From: Methanomassiliicoccales archaeon RumEn M1
GTDB taxonomy: Archaea > Thermoplasmatota > Thermoplasmata > Methanomassiliicoccales > Methanomassiliicoccaceae
DNA length: 39,320 bases
Direction: 5' to 3'
Assembly (NCBI GenBank): GCA_001421185.1
Contig: LJKK01000132.1
Coordinates: 1 to 39,320, forward strand
Under the pieces are notes generated by a model. The model searched no databases and was not told where the DNA came from. It saw only the letters and a list, made by a program, of their open reading frames with translations. Shown here in pieces: positions 8,386-16,657 of the stretch; positions within the stretch are counted from its first letter, which is position 1; every line of letters begins with the position of its first letter. The position numbers and the translations under genes are program-made.

Positions 8386-9158
8386 TGGCAAGTGAGAGGA
8401 AGTTCGTTGCAGAGAACGTCCGCCGGGTCCTTCTCAAGGAGTACCTCATGAAGGAGGTCAGCAGGGCTGGCTTCGGCGGATTGGACGTACAGAGGACCCC
8501 CATGGGGACCAGGGTGACGCTCATCACCGAGCGCCCTGGCATCGTCATCGGGCGCCGCGGCGCGGCCATCAAGAACCTGACCCGCGCCATCGAGGAGGAC
8601 TTCAACTTCGACAACCCCCAGGTGGAGGTCCAGGAAGTTGAGAGCCCCAACCTCAACGCGCAGATCATGGCCGAGAAGCTGGCCTTCGCCCTGGAGCGGG
8701 GCTGGCACTTCCGCCGGGCCGGCCACTCCACCCTCCGCAGGGTCATGGAGTCGGGAGCCCGCGGTTGCCACATCGTCATCGCCGGCAAGCTGACCGGCCA
8801 GAGGCACCGCACCGAGAAGTTCAAGGACGGCTACATCAAGTTCTGCGGCGAGACCAAGATCACCAACATGGACCGCGGCTACGCCGTCGCCAAGCTGAAG
8901 CCGGGCGTCATCGGCGTCACCGTGGAGATCATGCACCCGGACGCCAAGCTGCCCGACGAGGTCGAGGTCACGGCCCCCGCGAAAGCGGCCGAGCAGTTCC
9001 CCGACCTTGCTGAGCTGATCAACAAGAAGGAGGCGCCCATCGTCGCCGTTGAAGTGCGGGAGAAGGAAGAGGAGCCGGTCGTAGAGCCCGCAGAGAAGGA
9101 AGAGGAGCCGGAAGAGCCCGTCGAGGCCGCGTCCGGCACGGAGGAGGGTGAGCAGTAA
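8385..9158 (+). CDS. rps3: 30S ribosomal protein S3 (uS3)
   Basis: A 257-residue protein from the ATG at 8385. The KH domain is clear, with [19 protein letters not shown] near residue 50. The second S3 domain follows, with an [26 protein letters not shown] block. After about residue 205 there is a low-complexity acidic tail of Glu, Pro and Val, common but variable in archaeal S3. It shares a TAATG junction with rpl22 and another with rpl29. S3 forms part of the mRNA entry channel. Confidence 0.98.
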   Translation: MASERKFVAENVRRVLLKEYLMKEVSRAGFGGLDVQRTPMGTRVTLITERPGIVIGRRGAAIKNLTRAIEEDFNFDNPQVEVQEVESPNLNAQIMAEKLAFALERGWHFRRAGHSTLRRVMESGARGCHIVIAGKLTGQRHRTEKFKDGYIKFCGETKITNMDRGYAVAKLKPGVIGVTVEIMHPDAKLPDEVEVTAPAKAAEQFPDLAELINKKEAPIVAVEVREKEEEPVVEPAEKEEEPEEPVEAASGTEEGEQ

Positions 9159-9361
9159 TGGCCCTCATCCGCACTGAAGAGATCCGGAAGATGTCCGTCG
9201 AGGAGAGGGGCAAGAAGCTCCGCGAGCTCCGCGACGAGCTCATGCACGAGAGGGGCGCGGCCGCCATGGGCGGCGCGCCCGCCAACCCCGGGAAGATCAG
9301 GGCCCTCAGGTCTAATATCGCTCGGATCATGACCATCCAGAGGGAGGTGGAGAAGCACTAA
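9158..9361 (+). CDS. rpl29: 50S ribosomal protein L29 (uL29)
   Basis: A 67-residue two-helix protein. The start [20 protein letters not shown] and the [16 protein letters not shown] segment are standard archaeal L29. The start and stop overlap both neighbours by one base (TAATG). L29 pairs with L23 near the nascent-chain exit. Confidence 0.96.
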   Translation: MALIRTEEIRKMSVEERGKKLRELRDELMHERGAAAMGGAPANPGKIRALRSNIARIMTIQREVEKH

Positions 9362-9660
9362 TGGCTGAAATATGTCCGGTATGTGGACTACCCAAAGAGC
9401 TGTGCATGTGCGAGGAGATCGCACGTGAGCAACAGACCGTCCGTATAAGCACTGATAGCCGCCGCTACGGCAAGATCGTCACCGTCGTCGAAGGCATCGA
9501 TGAGAACGACATCGACATGGAAGATCTGGCCAAGAAGCTCAAGAACAAATGCGCTGCCGGCGGCACGGCCAAGAAGGGCCGCATAGAGCTTCAGGGCGAT
9601 CATAAGAAGAAGGTCAAGGAGGCCCTCGAACAGATGGGCTTCAAGACGGACGTTCGATGA
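9361..9660 (+). CDS. Translation initiation factor aIF1 (SUI1 family)
   Basis: A 99-residue SUI1-domain protein. The N-terminus carries a small Cys cluster (C5, C8, C15, C17 in CPVCGLPKELCMC), typical of many archaeal aIF1 proteins. The SUI1 fold follows, with RRYGKIVTVVEGID and the KKLKNKCAAGGTAKKGRIELQGDH signature, where the Gly-Gly loop contacts the P-site region. aIF1 keeps initiation accurate by favouring correct start codons. Its place between L29 and the RNase P protein is the usual euryarchaeal order. The stop overlaps the next start by ATGA. Confidence 0.95.
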   Translation: MAEICPVCGLPKELCMCEEIAREQQTVRISTDSRRYGKIVTVVEGIDENDIDMEDLAKKLKNKCAAGGTAKKGRIELQGDHKKKVKEALEQMGFKTDVR

Positions 9661-9920
9661 GCAAGATAAGAAAGAGGGATGTCATGAGATCGGAGTTCAT
9701 TGGTCTGGAAGTGGAGGTGACCTCGCCTGGCCAGGGTGCCTTCGCCGGCATCGTGGTGGACGAGAGCAAGAACACCTTCACCATTCGGCGCGGCGACCGC
9801 GAGGTCATGGTGCCCAAGGACCACTCCGAGTTCCAGTTCACATACCAGGGCGAAAAGGTTCTCCTCCAAGGATCGGAGATCCAGTTCCGACCTGAAGATC
9901 GAATCAAGAAGATAAGGTGA
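9657..9920 (+). CDS. rnp1: Ribonuclease P protein component 1 (Rpp29/Pop4 homolog)
   Basis: An 87-residue protein of the Rpp29/Pop4 family with a small Sm-like beta barrel. The SEFIGLEVEVTSPGQGAFAGIVVDESKNTFTI block and the later VMVPKDHSEFQF stretch are diagnostic. With Rpp21 it binds the specificity side of archaeal RNase P RNA, which removes 5' leaders from pre-tRNA. The gene sits between aIF1 and S17, as in many euryarchaea, and overlaps aIF1 by ATGA. Confidence 0.94.
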   Translation: MSKIRKRDVMRSEFIGLEVEVTSPGQGAFAGIVVDESKNTFTIRRGDREVMVPKDHSEFQFTYQGEKVLLQGSEIQFRPEDRIKKIR

Positions 9921-9925
9921 TCCCA

Positions 9926-10255
9926 ATGGCTAATGAAGTCAAGGATATCGGAATCGATGTCAAGGTTCCTGACACCGTCTGCACCGACAAGAACTGCCCC
10001 TTCCACGGGGAGCTTGCGGTAAGGGGTCAGATCATCGAGGGGGTTGTAGTCTCCACCAAGATGGACAAGACCGCAGTGGTCAAGAGGAACTATCTGAACT
10101 ATCAGCAGAAGTACGAGAGATACGAGAAGAGGACGAGCCACTACTCGGCGCACAACCCTCCGTGCATGGAGGTCAAGGCCGGCGACCAGGTGAAGATCAT
10201 GGAATGCCGCCCGCTGAGCAAGACCGTCTCCTTCGTTATCGTTGAGAAGAGGTGA
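9926..10255 (+). CDS. rps17: 30S ribosomal protein S17 (uS17)
   Basis: A 109-residue archaeal-type S17 from the ATG at 9926, which has AAGGTG upstream. A GTG at 9917 is possible but would overlap rnp1. The N-terminal extension [21 protein letters not shown] is the archaeal form, followed by the OB-fold core [19 protein letters not shown], then the [25 protein letters not shown] signature. S17 is a primary binder of 16S rRNA. Confidence 0.96.
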   Translation: MANEVKDIGIDVKVPDTVCTDKNCPFHGELAVRGQIIEGVVVSTKMDKTAVVKRNYLNYQQKYERYEKRTSHYSAHNPPCMEVKAGDQVKIMECRPLSKTVSFVIVEKR

Positions 10256-10259
10256 GGTG

Positions 10260-10658
10260 ATGAAGGGTATCGCAGGCAAGCAGACCCGCGGCGTCTGCAG
10301 CGGGTCCGTGCTGAACGTGGTGGACAACACCGGCGCCAAGACGATCGAGATCATCACCGTCCCCGGTTACCACGGGACCTCCCGCAGGGTGCCCTCGGCG
10401 GGCGTGGGCGACATCGTCATCGCCTCCGTCAAGAAGGGGACCCCGGAGATGAGAAGGCAGGTCGTCCATGCCGTCGTGGTCCGTCAGCGCCGCCCCTTCA
10501 GGCGCGCCGACGGCATGATGGTCATGTTCGAGGACAACGCCGCCGTCATCACCTCCGAGACGGGAGAGACCAAGGGAACGGACATCAAGGGCGCCGTGGC
10601 CAGGGAAGCCGCCGAGAGGTGGCCCCGCATAGCCGCCACCGCTTCCATCATCGTCTGA
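10260..10658 (+). CDS. rpl14: 50S ribosomal protein L14 (uL14)
   Basis: A 132-residue protein from the ATG at 10260, preceded by GAGGTGA. A TTG at 10242 would add six residues inside rps17 and is less likely. The [20 protein letters not shown] and [30 protein letters not shown] stretches are classic L14. L14 lies at the subunit interface and is a binding site for anti-association factor aIF6. Confidence 0.97.
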   Translation: MKGIAGKQTRGVCSGSVLNVVDNTGAKTIEIITVPGYHGTSRRVPSAGVGDIVIASVKKGTPEMRRQVVHAVVVRQRRPFRRADGMMVMFEDNAAVITSETGETKGTDIKGAVAREAAERWPRIAATASIIV

Positions 10659-10667
10659 GGTGAACAA

Positions 10668-11045
10668 ATGGTAGAGAGCAAGAAGGCAAGAAAGCAGAGG
10701 AAGGCGCTGTACAACGCGCCCAACCATGTCCGGAGCGCCATGGTGTCCTCCCACCTCGACGAACCGCTGCGCAAGGAATACAAGCTGCGGTCGTTCCGTG
10801 TGGTGAAGGGCGACACCGTCAAGGTAATGCGCGGGGACGAGGACGTCCTCGGGCTCGAGGGCAAGGTCCAGGAAGTGGACACCAAGACCGGACGCATCGT
10901 CGTGGAAGGAGTGACCATCGCCAAGGCCGATGGGACCCAGACCGCCCGCCCGGTGCACTCGTCCAAGGTCATGATCACGAAGCTCGACCTTACCGACCCC
11001 CGTCGGAAGGACAAGCTCACCAAGGCCAAGGAGGCATCACAATGA
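10668..11045 (+). CDS. rpl24: 50S ribosomal protein L24 (uL24)
   Basis: A 125-residue archaeal L24 (eukaryotic L26-like) with the KOW motif: SFRVVKGDTVKVMRGDEDVLGLEGKV near residues 40-70. The basic N-terminus (KKARKQRKALYNAP) is the archaeal extension. A GTGAAC ribosome-binding context precedes the ATG, and the stop overlaps the rps4e start by ATGA. Confidence 0.96.
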   Translation: MVESKKARKQRKALYNAPNHVRSAMVSSHLDEPLRKEYKLRSFRVVKGDTVKVMRGDEDVLGLEGKVQEVDTKTGRIVVEGVTIAKADGTQTARPVHSSKVMITKLDLTDPRRKDKLTKAKEASQ

Positions 11046-11752
11046 GCAATGAGATAAGGAGGCTGACCGCGCCCAAGAGCTGGCCGATCAAGCGCAAGGC
11101 GCACCACTGGGTCACCAAGCCGTCCCCCGGAGCGCACGCCCTGGAGGACAGCGTGCCGGTGATAGTGGTGGTCAGGGACCTGCTCAAGATCTGCGACACC
11201 GCGGCCGAGGTCAAGAGGATAGTGTCCAACCGCGACATGCTGGTGGACGGCAAGATAGTGAAGGACGTCAAGAAGGGCATAGGCCTGATGGACGTGGTCT
11301 CGTTCCCCAAGAGCAACAGCCACTACCGCATGATGATCAACGTCCGCGGAAAGCTGACCCTGGTGCCCATCCCCGAGGACAAGGCGTCCTGGAAGCTGTG
11401 CCGCATCGACAACAAGACCACCGTTCCCGGCGGGAAGACCCAGCTGAACCTCCACGACGGGAGGAACATCCTGGTGGATGGCGACGGCTACAAGACCGGC
11501 GATGTGCTGAAGGTCGAGATCCCCTCCCAGAAGATCCTGGGGACCTACAAGATGGAGCAGGGCAACCTGGCGCTCATCACCTCCGGTTCCAACGTGGGCA
11601 AGGCCGATGTCATCGATGAGATCATCATCAGGCGCCTGTCCTCGGACAACATCGTCAACTTCAAGAGCGGCTCCTCGACCACGAGGAGCAACGTCTTCGT
11701 CATCGGCAACAAGGTTTCCGAGGTAGAGCTGGTCGAGGAGGCGGCGATATGA
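11042..11752 (+). CDS. rps4e: 30S ribosomal protein S4e
   Basis: A 236-residue protein restricted to archaea and eukaryotes. It has the order expected of S4e: an N-terminal basic segment (LTAPKSWPIKRKAHHWVTKPSPG), an S4-like RNA-binding region (VKRIVSNRDMLVDGKIVKDVKKGIGLMDV), and a C-terminal KOW-type part. The protein marks this operon as archaeal. It overlaps L24 and L5 by ATGA at each end. Confidence 0.97.
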   Translation: MSNEIRRLTAPKSWPIKRKAHHWVTKPSPGAHALEDSVPVIVVVRDLLKICDTAAEVKRIVSNRDMLVDGKIVKDVKKGIGLMDVVSFPKSNSHYRMMINVRGKLTLVPIPEDKASWKLCRIDNKTTVPGGKTQLNLHDGRNILVDGDGYKTGDVLKVEIPSQKILGTYKMEQGNLALITSGSNVGKADVIDEIIIRRLSSDNIVNFKSGSSTTRSNVFVIGNKVSEVELVEEAAI

Positions 11753-12261
11753 GCGACGTCATGCGCACCCCGCGCATCTCCAAGGTCGTCGTCAACATCG
11801 GCGTCGGCGAGGCCGGCGACCGCCTGAACAAGGCCCAGAGGGTCCTCAAGATGCTCACCAAGCACGAGCCCAAGGTGACCGTCGCCAAGGTCACCAACCG
11901 TGACCTGGGGGTCAGGGAGGGCATGCCCATCGGGTGCAAGGTCACCCTGAGGAGGCAGGACGCCGAGGAGTTCCTGCGGAAGGCGCTGGCCATTCGCGAG
12001 AACCGCCTGACCACCTACAGCTACGACCCCGAGGGGAACCTCTCCTTCGGCATATCCGACTACACCGACTTCGAGGGCATGAAGTACGACCCCGAGATCG
12101 GCATTTTCGGCATGGACATCAGCGTGGTGTTCAGCCGCCCTGGCTACAGGGTGGCCAAGAGGCGCATCGCGCCCAAGAGGATACCAATGGCGCACCGCAT
12201 GACCCGCGAGGAGACCCAAGCCTTCATGCGCGAGCGGTTCAACGTGGAGGTGGTCGATTGA
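11749..12261 (+). CDS. rpl5: 50S ribosomal protein L5 (uL5)
   Basis: A 170-residue protein with the [20 protein letters not shown] start of archaeal L5. The region with [20 protein letters not shown] and the [23 protein letters not shown] stretch are diagnostic. L5 forms the 5S rRNP with L18 and 5S rRNA. Its stop codon overlaps the TTG start of rps14. Confidence 0.97.
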   Translation: MSDVMRTPRISKVVVNIGVGEAGDRLNKAQRVLKMLTKHEPKVTVAKVTNRDLGVREGMPIGCKVTLRRQDAEEFLRKALAIRENRLTTYSYDPEGNLSFGISDYTDFEGMKYDPEIGIFGMDISVVFSRPGYRVAKRRIAPKRIPMAHRMTREETQAFMRERFNVEVVD

Positions 12262-12404
12262 AGACCAAGAAGGATTTCGGAAGAAAGAAGGGCTGCCTGC
12301 GATGCGGCAGGAGGCGCGGCATAGTGCGCAGGTATGGATTGCACCTGTGCAGGCAGTGTTTCCGTGAAGCGGCACCGGAGATCGGTTTCAAGAAGTACTC
12401 GTGA
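12258..12404 (+). CDS. rps14: 30S ribosomal protein S14, zinc-binding (uS14)
   Basis: A 48-residue S14 that starts with TTG at 12258, overlapping the L5 stop by four bases; there is no ATG in frame nearby. The four Cys of the zinc ribbon are present as C13, C16, C31 and C34 (CLRCG then CRQC), and the C-terminal [14 protein letters not shown] is standard. The small size and the TTG start make it easy to miss by automatic gene finding. S14 folds into the small-subunit head. Confidence 0.95.
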   Translation: MKTKKDFGRKKGCLRCGRRRGIVRRYGLHLCRQCFREAAPEIGFKKYS

Positions 12405-12413
12405 GGTGATGAC

Positions 12414-12803
12414 ATGCAGAGCGACCCACTTAATGATGCCATGTCGACCATCAAGAACGCGGCCACGGTCGGCAAGAGCGAATGCGTGATCCACCCCTCC
12501 TCCAAACTGATCGGGAGGGTGCTGAAGGTCATGCAGGAATATGGCTACATCAACCAGTTCGAGTTCGTCGAGGACGGAAAGGCCGGACTGTTCAAGGTTA
12601 GAATGCAGGGAAAGATCAACGACTGCGGCGTAATCAAGCCGAGATACTCGGTACAGAAGAACGATCTCGACAGGTTCGAGTCCCGTTACCTTCCGGCCCA
12701 GGACTTTGGCGTGCTGATCCTCACCACCACCGCCGGTGTGGTCAGCCATGCCAAGGCCAAGGAGCTGGGGGTTGGCGGCAAGCTTCTGGCCTACGTATAC
12801 TGA
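12414..12803 (+). CDS. rps8: 30S ribosomal protein S8 (uS8)
   Basis: A 129-residue protein. The [13 protein letters not shown] start, the central [13 protein letters not shown] region, and the C-terminal [23 protein letters not shown] motif (an archaeal variant of the S8 TS-GV-T--A pattern) identify it. S8 binds the central domain of 16S rRNA. It is separated from rps14 by nine bases holding GAGGTGA. Confidence 0.97.
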   Translation: MQSDPLNDAMSTIKNAATVGKSECVIHPSSKLIGRVLKVMQEYGYINQFEFVEDGKAGLFKVRMQGKINDCGVIKPRYSVQKNDLDRFESRYLPAQDFGVLILTTTAGVVSHAKAKELGVGGKLLAYVY

Positions 12804-12806
12804 GGG

Positions 12807-13364
12807 ATGCAGATGACACTGAGCGGAATGATTGAGCAGAGAGTTACCATCCCCGCGGGCGTCACTGCCTCCGTTGACGGTTCCATCGTCACCGTCAAGG
12901 GAAAGAAGGCCACCCTCCAGAGGGAGCTCTCCTATCCCAAGATCAAGATCAGGATGGAGGGCGACGAGGTGGTGGTCAGCAGCGAGCTCCCCCGTGTCCG
13001 CGAAAAGGCCATGGTAGGGACCTTCGCCGCCCACATCGCCAACATGATGGAGGGTGTGACCAACGGGTTCGAGTACGAGATGAAGATCGTCCACTCCCAC
13101 TTCCCCATCAAGACCTCGGTGAAGGGCGACACGTTCGTCATCGAGAACTTCCTGGGCGAGAGGTCCCCCCGCAAGGCCAAGATCCTGGGGGACACCAAGA
13201 TCCAGGTGAAGGGGAACGATGTCCTGGTGACCGGCACCGACCTGGAGAAGGTCTCCCAGACGGCGGCCAACATCGAGCGCGCCACCGTCATCAAGGGATT
13301 CGACAGCAGGGTGTTCCAGGATGGGATATACATCACCAAGAAAGGAAAGAGGGTGAGCCCGTGA
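12807..13364 (+). CDS. rpl6: 50S ribosomal protein L6 (uL6)
   Basis: A 185-residue protein with the duplicated L6 fold. The first half holds VTIPAGVTASVDGSIVTVKGKK, and the second half has HFPIKTSVKGDTFVIENFLGERSPRK followed by V-GTDLEKVSQTAANIERAT, the archaeal signature. Translation could begin at the ATG at 12807 or at 12813; both are in frame. The stop overlaps the GTG start of rpl32e. L6 lies near the factor-binding site. Confidence 0.97.
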   Translation: MQMTLSGMIEQRVTIPAGVTASVDGSIVTVKGKKATLQRELSYPKIKIRMEGDEVVVSSELPRVREKAMVGTFAAHIANMMEGVTNGFEYEMKIVHSHFPIKTSVKGDTFVIENFLGERSPRKAKILGDTKIQVKGNDVLVTGTDLEKVSQTAANIERATVIKGFDSRVFQDGIYITKKGKRVSP

Positions 13365-14065
13365 GCACTGACAAGAAGATGAAGATCAACGAGCTGACCG
13401 ACCTTCCTTACTACAGGAACGAGTACACCGCCCAGCTGGAGGCCATGGGGATCACCACCGTCGCCGAGCTGAAGAAGGCACTGGCCGACAAGGAGAAGGC
13501 CCAGGCCATCGAGGACGAGCTCGAGGGCATCGGCCCCAAGTACCTCACTCTCTGGAAGAAGGAGCTGGGCGTGAAGTCCTCCCGTAAGAAGGCGGCCGAG
13601 GAGGAGCCGGAGACGGAGATCGTCGAGGCCGATACCGAGGTCGTCGAGGAGGGCGGTTACCGCGTCAAGAAGAAGCCCGAGCTGGACGAGGAGACGAAGA
13701 AGCTGTTGGCACTCCGCAACGAGATGTCCAACGACCGCATCGCCTTCCTCCGCCAGGAGTGGTTCCGCTATCCCCGCCTGGGCGAGAAGTGGAGGAAGCC
13801 CCGCGGCCTGCACTCCAAGATGAGGCGGCACTACAGCTACCGCCCCAACATCGTGAGCGTGGGCTACCGCGGCCCGGCCAAGGTCCGCGGCCTGCACTCC
13901 TCCGGGTTCCAGGAGGTCATGGTGTACAACCCTGAGCAGCTCGACAAAGTCGATCCGAAGACCCAGGCGGTCAGGGTGGGCTCGAGCGTTGGATTCAAGA
14001 AGAGGCAGGCCATCGAGGCCAAGGCCGATGATATGGGCATTCGCGTGCTCAACAGGACGGGATGA
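13361..14065 (+). CDS. rpl32e: 50S ribosomal protein L32e with N-terminal helix-hairpin-helix extension
   Basis: A 234-residue protein, much longer than the roughly 130 residues of the L32e core. The core occupies about residues 125-234: FRYPRLGEKWRKPRGLHSKMRR, then GYRGPAKVRGLHSSGFQEVMV. The N-terminal third (about residues 10-70) has the look of a helix-hairpin-helix domain (L-AMGITTVAELKKAL, then ELEGIGPKYL). It is joined to the core by an acidic linker. Such extensions occur in some euryarchaeal L32e proteins, but the function is unknown to me. The start is GTG, overlapping the rpl6 stop. Confidence 0.95.
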   Translation: MSTDKKMKINELTDLPYYRNEYTAQLEAMGITTVAELKKALADKEKAQAIEDELEGIGPKYLTLWKKELGVKSSRKKAAEEEPETEIVEADTEVVEEGGYRVKKKPELDEETKKLLALRNEMSNDRIAFLRQEWFRYPRLGEKWRKPRGLHSKMRRHYSYRPNIVSVGYRGPAKVRGLHSSGFQEVMVYNPEQLDKVDPKTQAVRVGSSVGFKKRQAIEAKADDMGIRVLNRTG

Positions 14066-14523
14066 ACATGGACCTCAAGAACCAGAAGCGTATGGCCGCC
14101 GAGATCCTGGACTGCGGGTACAACCGCGTCTGGATCGACCCCAACCGGGCGGAGGACGTGGCCGACGCCATCACCAGGGCGGACATCAGGACCGCCATTG
14201 CGTCCGGCACCATCAAGGCCCTTCCCAAGAAGGGCATCTCCAAGGGCCGGACCCGTTACAACCGTGCCCAGCGCAAGAAGGGGCGCCAGCGCGGCCCCGG
14301 CTCCCGCAAGGGGAGGTCGGGCGCCAGGACCCCCTCCAAGAGGGACTGGATACAGACCATCCGGCCCATACGCGCTACCCTCAGGGAGCTGAGGGAAGAG
14401 GGCAAGATCACCCGCTCCGTGTACCGGGAGTTCTACATGAAGGCCAAGGGCGGAATGTTCAAGAGCCGCGCCCACGTGGTCGCTCACTTGAAGTCCGAAG
14501 GTCACCTCCAGGAGGGACAGTGA
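14062..14523 (+). CDS. rpl19e: 50S ribosomal protein L19e
   Basis: A 153-residue archaeal/eukaryotic protein. The start (LKNQKRMAAEILDCGYNRVWIDPN) and the GRTRYNRAQRKKGRQRGPGSRKG stretch are diagnostic. The long C-terminal helix (TPSKRDWIQTIRPIRATL) reaches toward the small subunit. Two ATG codons lie six bases apart at 14062 and 14068; either could serve. It overlaps rpl32e by ATGA. Confidence 0.96.
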   Translation: MNMDLKNQKRMAAEILDCGYNRVWIDPNRAEDVADAITRADIRTAIASGTIKALPKKGISKGRTRYNRAQRKKGRQRGPGSRKGRSGARTPSKRDWIQTIRPIRATLRELREEGKITRSVYREFYMKAKGGMFKSRAHVVAHLKSEGHLQEGQ

Positions 14524-14524
14524 A

Positions 14525-15025
14525 ATGGCAGAGGGTCCAAGATACAGGGTCAACTTCCGCCGCCGGCGGGAGGGCAGGACCGATTACAGGCAGAGGCAGC
14601 GCCTGCTGCGCGCCCGCATCCCGCGAGCCGTGGTCAGACTGTCCCTGCGCAATGCAACCGTCCAGTTCGTAGACTTCGAATTCGAGGGCGACAAGGTGCT
14701 GGCCCAGGCAAGCTCCAAGGAGCTGACCAAGATGGGCTGGACCGGTGCCACCGGCAACATACCGGCCACCTACCTCACCGGCTACCTGGCCGGCAAGAGG
14801 GCGATCGCCAACGGCGTCGAGGAAGCGGTGCTGGACATCGGCCAGAGGGTCCCGGCAAAGGGCTCCAACGTGTTCGCCGCCCTCAAGGGAATGATCGACG
14901 CGGGCGTGGAGATACCTTATGGCGAGGGAGTGTTCCCTTCCGAGGACAGGCTCGCCGGCAAGCACATCAGCGAGGACATCGAGAAGATGATCGAGGAAGT
15001 AAAGAGCCGTATGGAGGCTGATTAA
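14525..15025 (+). CDS. rpl18: 50S ribosomal protein L18 (uL18)
   Basis: A 166-residue archaeal L18. The [21 protein letters not shown] start and the GTP-less L18/S11-type fold with [14 protein letters not shown]-like block (here [17 protein letters not shown]) are typical. L18 carries 5S rRNA to the large subunit together with L5. Only one base separates it from rpl19e. Confidence 0.96.
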   Translation: MAEGPRYRVNFRRRREGRTDYRQRQRLLRARIPRAVVRLSLRNATVQFVDFEFEGDKVLAQASSKELTKMGWTGATGNIPATYLTGYLAGKRAIANGVEEAVLDIGQRVPAKGSNVFAALKGMIDAGVEIPYGEGVFPSEDRLAGKHISEDIEKMIEEVKSRMEAD

Positions 15026-15027
15026 GG

Positions 15028-15720
15028 ATGGCCGACTGGATACCAAAGACCAAGCTGGGCAAGATGGTCCTGAACGGTGAGATAACCACCATGAGCCAGG
15101 CCCTTGCCACCAAGCTCCCCCTGAGGGAGCCCGAGATCGTCGACATCCTCCTTCCCGAGCTCAAGGACGAGGTCCTCGACCTCAACATGGTCCAGCGCAT
15201 GACCGACTCCGGAAGGAGGGTCAGGTTCGCCGTGACCTGTGCCATCGGCAACGGGGACGGCTTCGTCGGACTAGGGAGGGCCAAGGGCAAGGAGGTCGGG
15301 CCGACCATCAGGAAGGCCATCGACAACGCCAAGCTCAACATGATCGAGATCAAGAGGGGCTGCGGCTCCTGGGAGTGCGGGTGCGGCACCGCCCACTCGC
15401 TCCCCATGACCGTCGTGGGCAAGTGCGGCTCCGTCGAGGTGACCCTCAGGTCGGCGCCTCGCGGTGTCGGGCTCGCGGTCGGCGACGTGCCCAAGAGCAT
15501 CCTCGGCCTGGCTGGGGTAAAGGACAGCTGGGGCTTCGCCCGTGGACACACCAAGACCACGGTCAACTACGCCCTGGCCACCTTCGATGCGCTCAAGCGG
15601 ACCGCTCAGATAAGGGTCTCCGAGGAGCAGGAGAAGCGCCTCAAGATCGTCAGCGGCCCCACCCAGATCAGTATTGCCGAGACGGACGTCGCTGAGGACG
15701 CCGAGGGCAGGGAAGCGTGA
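15028..15720 (+). CDS. rps5: 30S ribosomal protein S5 (uS5)
   Basis: A 230-residue archaeal S5. The double-stranded RNA-binding-like N-terminal domain contains [32 protein letters not shown], followed by the C-terminal domain with [30 protein letters not shown] Cys-rich [10 protein letters not shown] stretch in the middle is characteristic of archaeal S5. S5 lies at the mRNA entry side and affects decoding accuracy. It starts two bases after rpl18. Confidence 0.97.
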   Translation: MADWIPKTKLGKMVLNGEITTMSQALATKLPLREPEIVDILLPELKDEVLDLNMVQRMTDSGRRVRFAVTCAIGNGDGFVGLGRAKGKEVGPTIRKAIDNAKLNMIEIKRGCGSWECGCGTAHSLPMTVVGKCGSVEVTLRSAPRGVGLAVGDVPKSILGLAGVKDSWGFARGHTKTTVNYALATFDALKRTAQIRVSEEQEKRLKIVSGPTQISIAETDVAEDAEGREA

Positions 15721-15725
15721 TTGAA

Positions 15726-16190
15726 ATGGCATTTGCTGTCATCAGAGTGCGTGGGCACATAAACATCAAGGAGGACATCGAGGACACCATGACGCTCCTC
15801 CGCCTCAACCGGGTGAACCATTGCGTGGTCATTCCCCAGAACGACGTTAACAAGGGGATGCTCCAGAAGGCCAAGGACTTCATCACCTGGGGCGAGGTGT
15901 CGGACGAGATGCTGGCCAAGATGATCCGGAGCCGCGGCCGGCTCTACGGGGAGAAGACCATCGACGACGCCTACGTCGCCGAGAACACCTCCTACGAGAG
16001 CGTGGACGCGTTCGCCAAGGGCGTCGCTGCCGACGAGGTCAAGTACTCCGACCTCAAGGACGTGAAGCCCGTGTTCAGGCTGCACCCCCCCAAGCAGGGC
16101 TATGAGGGCGTGAAGAGGGCCTTCACGACCCACGGTGCCCTGGGGTACCGCGGCGAGAAGATCAACGCCCTCATAGAGAGGATGCTGTGA
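15726..16190 (+). CDS. rpl30: 50S ribosomal protein L30 (uL30)
   Basis: A 154-residue archaeal L30 (long form, related to eukaryotic L7) from the ATG at 15726; a GTG at 15717 would add three residues overlapping rps5. The AFAVIRVRGHINIKEDIEDTMTLLRLNRVNHC start is diagnostic, and the C-terminal PVFRLHPPKQGYEGVKRAF with GALGYRGEKIN completes the archaeal pattern. Confidence 0.96.
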   Translation: MAFAVIRVRGHINIKEDIEDTMTLLRLNRVNHCVVIPQNDVNKGMLQKAKDFITWGEVSDEMLAKMIRSRGRLYGEKTIDDAYVAENTSYESVDAFAKGVAADEVKYSDLKDVKPVFRLHPPKQGYEGVKRAFTTHGALGYRGEKINALIERML

Positions 16191-16199
16191 GGTATCAAG

Positions 16200-16625
16200 A
16201 TGCCTAGCAGGACCAATAAGTTCAGGGGTCGCAGGACCCACGGAAGGGGCAAGAAGGCAGGCCGCGGAGCCGGTATCCGGGGCGGACACGGCAACGCCGG
16301 TCTGCACAAGCACAAGACCATCTCCGTGCTCAAGTACGATCCGATGCACTTCGGCAGGCACGGCTTCAAGCGCCCCCAGAAGATGGTTTCGGCCAAGATC
16401 ACCCTTAACGTCGGGGACCTCGACGAAAAGCTCGAGGAGTTCCTGAGGGACGGTTTCGCCGAGAAACAGGATGGGAAGGTAAAAGTAAACCTAGCCAATA
16501 TGGGCGTTGACAAACTCCTTGGATTCGGCAAGACCACCAACTCCTACGATGTCATCGTGGCCGAGCACTCGGCCAAGGCGCTGGAGAAGTTGGAGGCCGC
16601 CGGGGGATCCATCCAACAACCGTGA
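16200..16625 (+). CDS. rpl15: 50S ribosomal protein L15 (uL15)
   Basis: A 141-residue L15. The Gly/Arg-rich start (KFRGRRTHGRGKKAGRGAGIRGG) is the standard rRNA-binding tail, followed by KYDPMHFGRHGFKRP, then a C-terminal domain with VDKLLGFGKTTNSYDVIV. It is the last ribosomal gene in the operon and sits 32 bases upstream of secY. A GAGGT sequence precedes its ATG. Confidence 0.97.
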   Translation: MPSRTNKFRGRRTHGRGKKAGRGAGIRGGHGNAGLHKHKTISVLKYDPMHFGRHGFKRPQKMVSAKITLNVGDLDEKLEEFLRDGFAEKQDGKVKVNLANMGVDKLLGFGKTTNSYDVIVAEHSAKALEKLEAAGGSIQQP

Positions 16626-16657
16626 AGAAGCCGTTAGAGTAGTTCAGGGATGAACAT

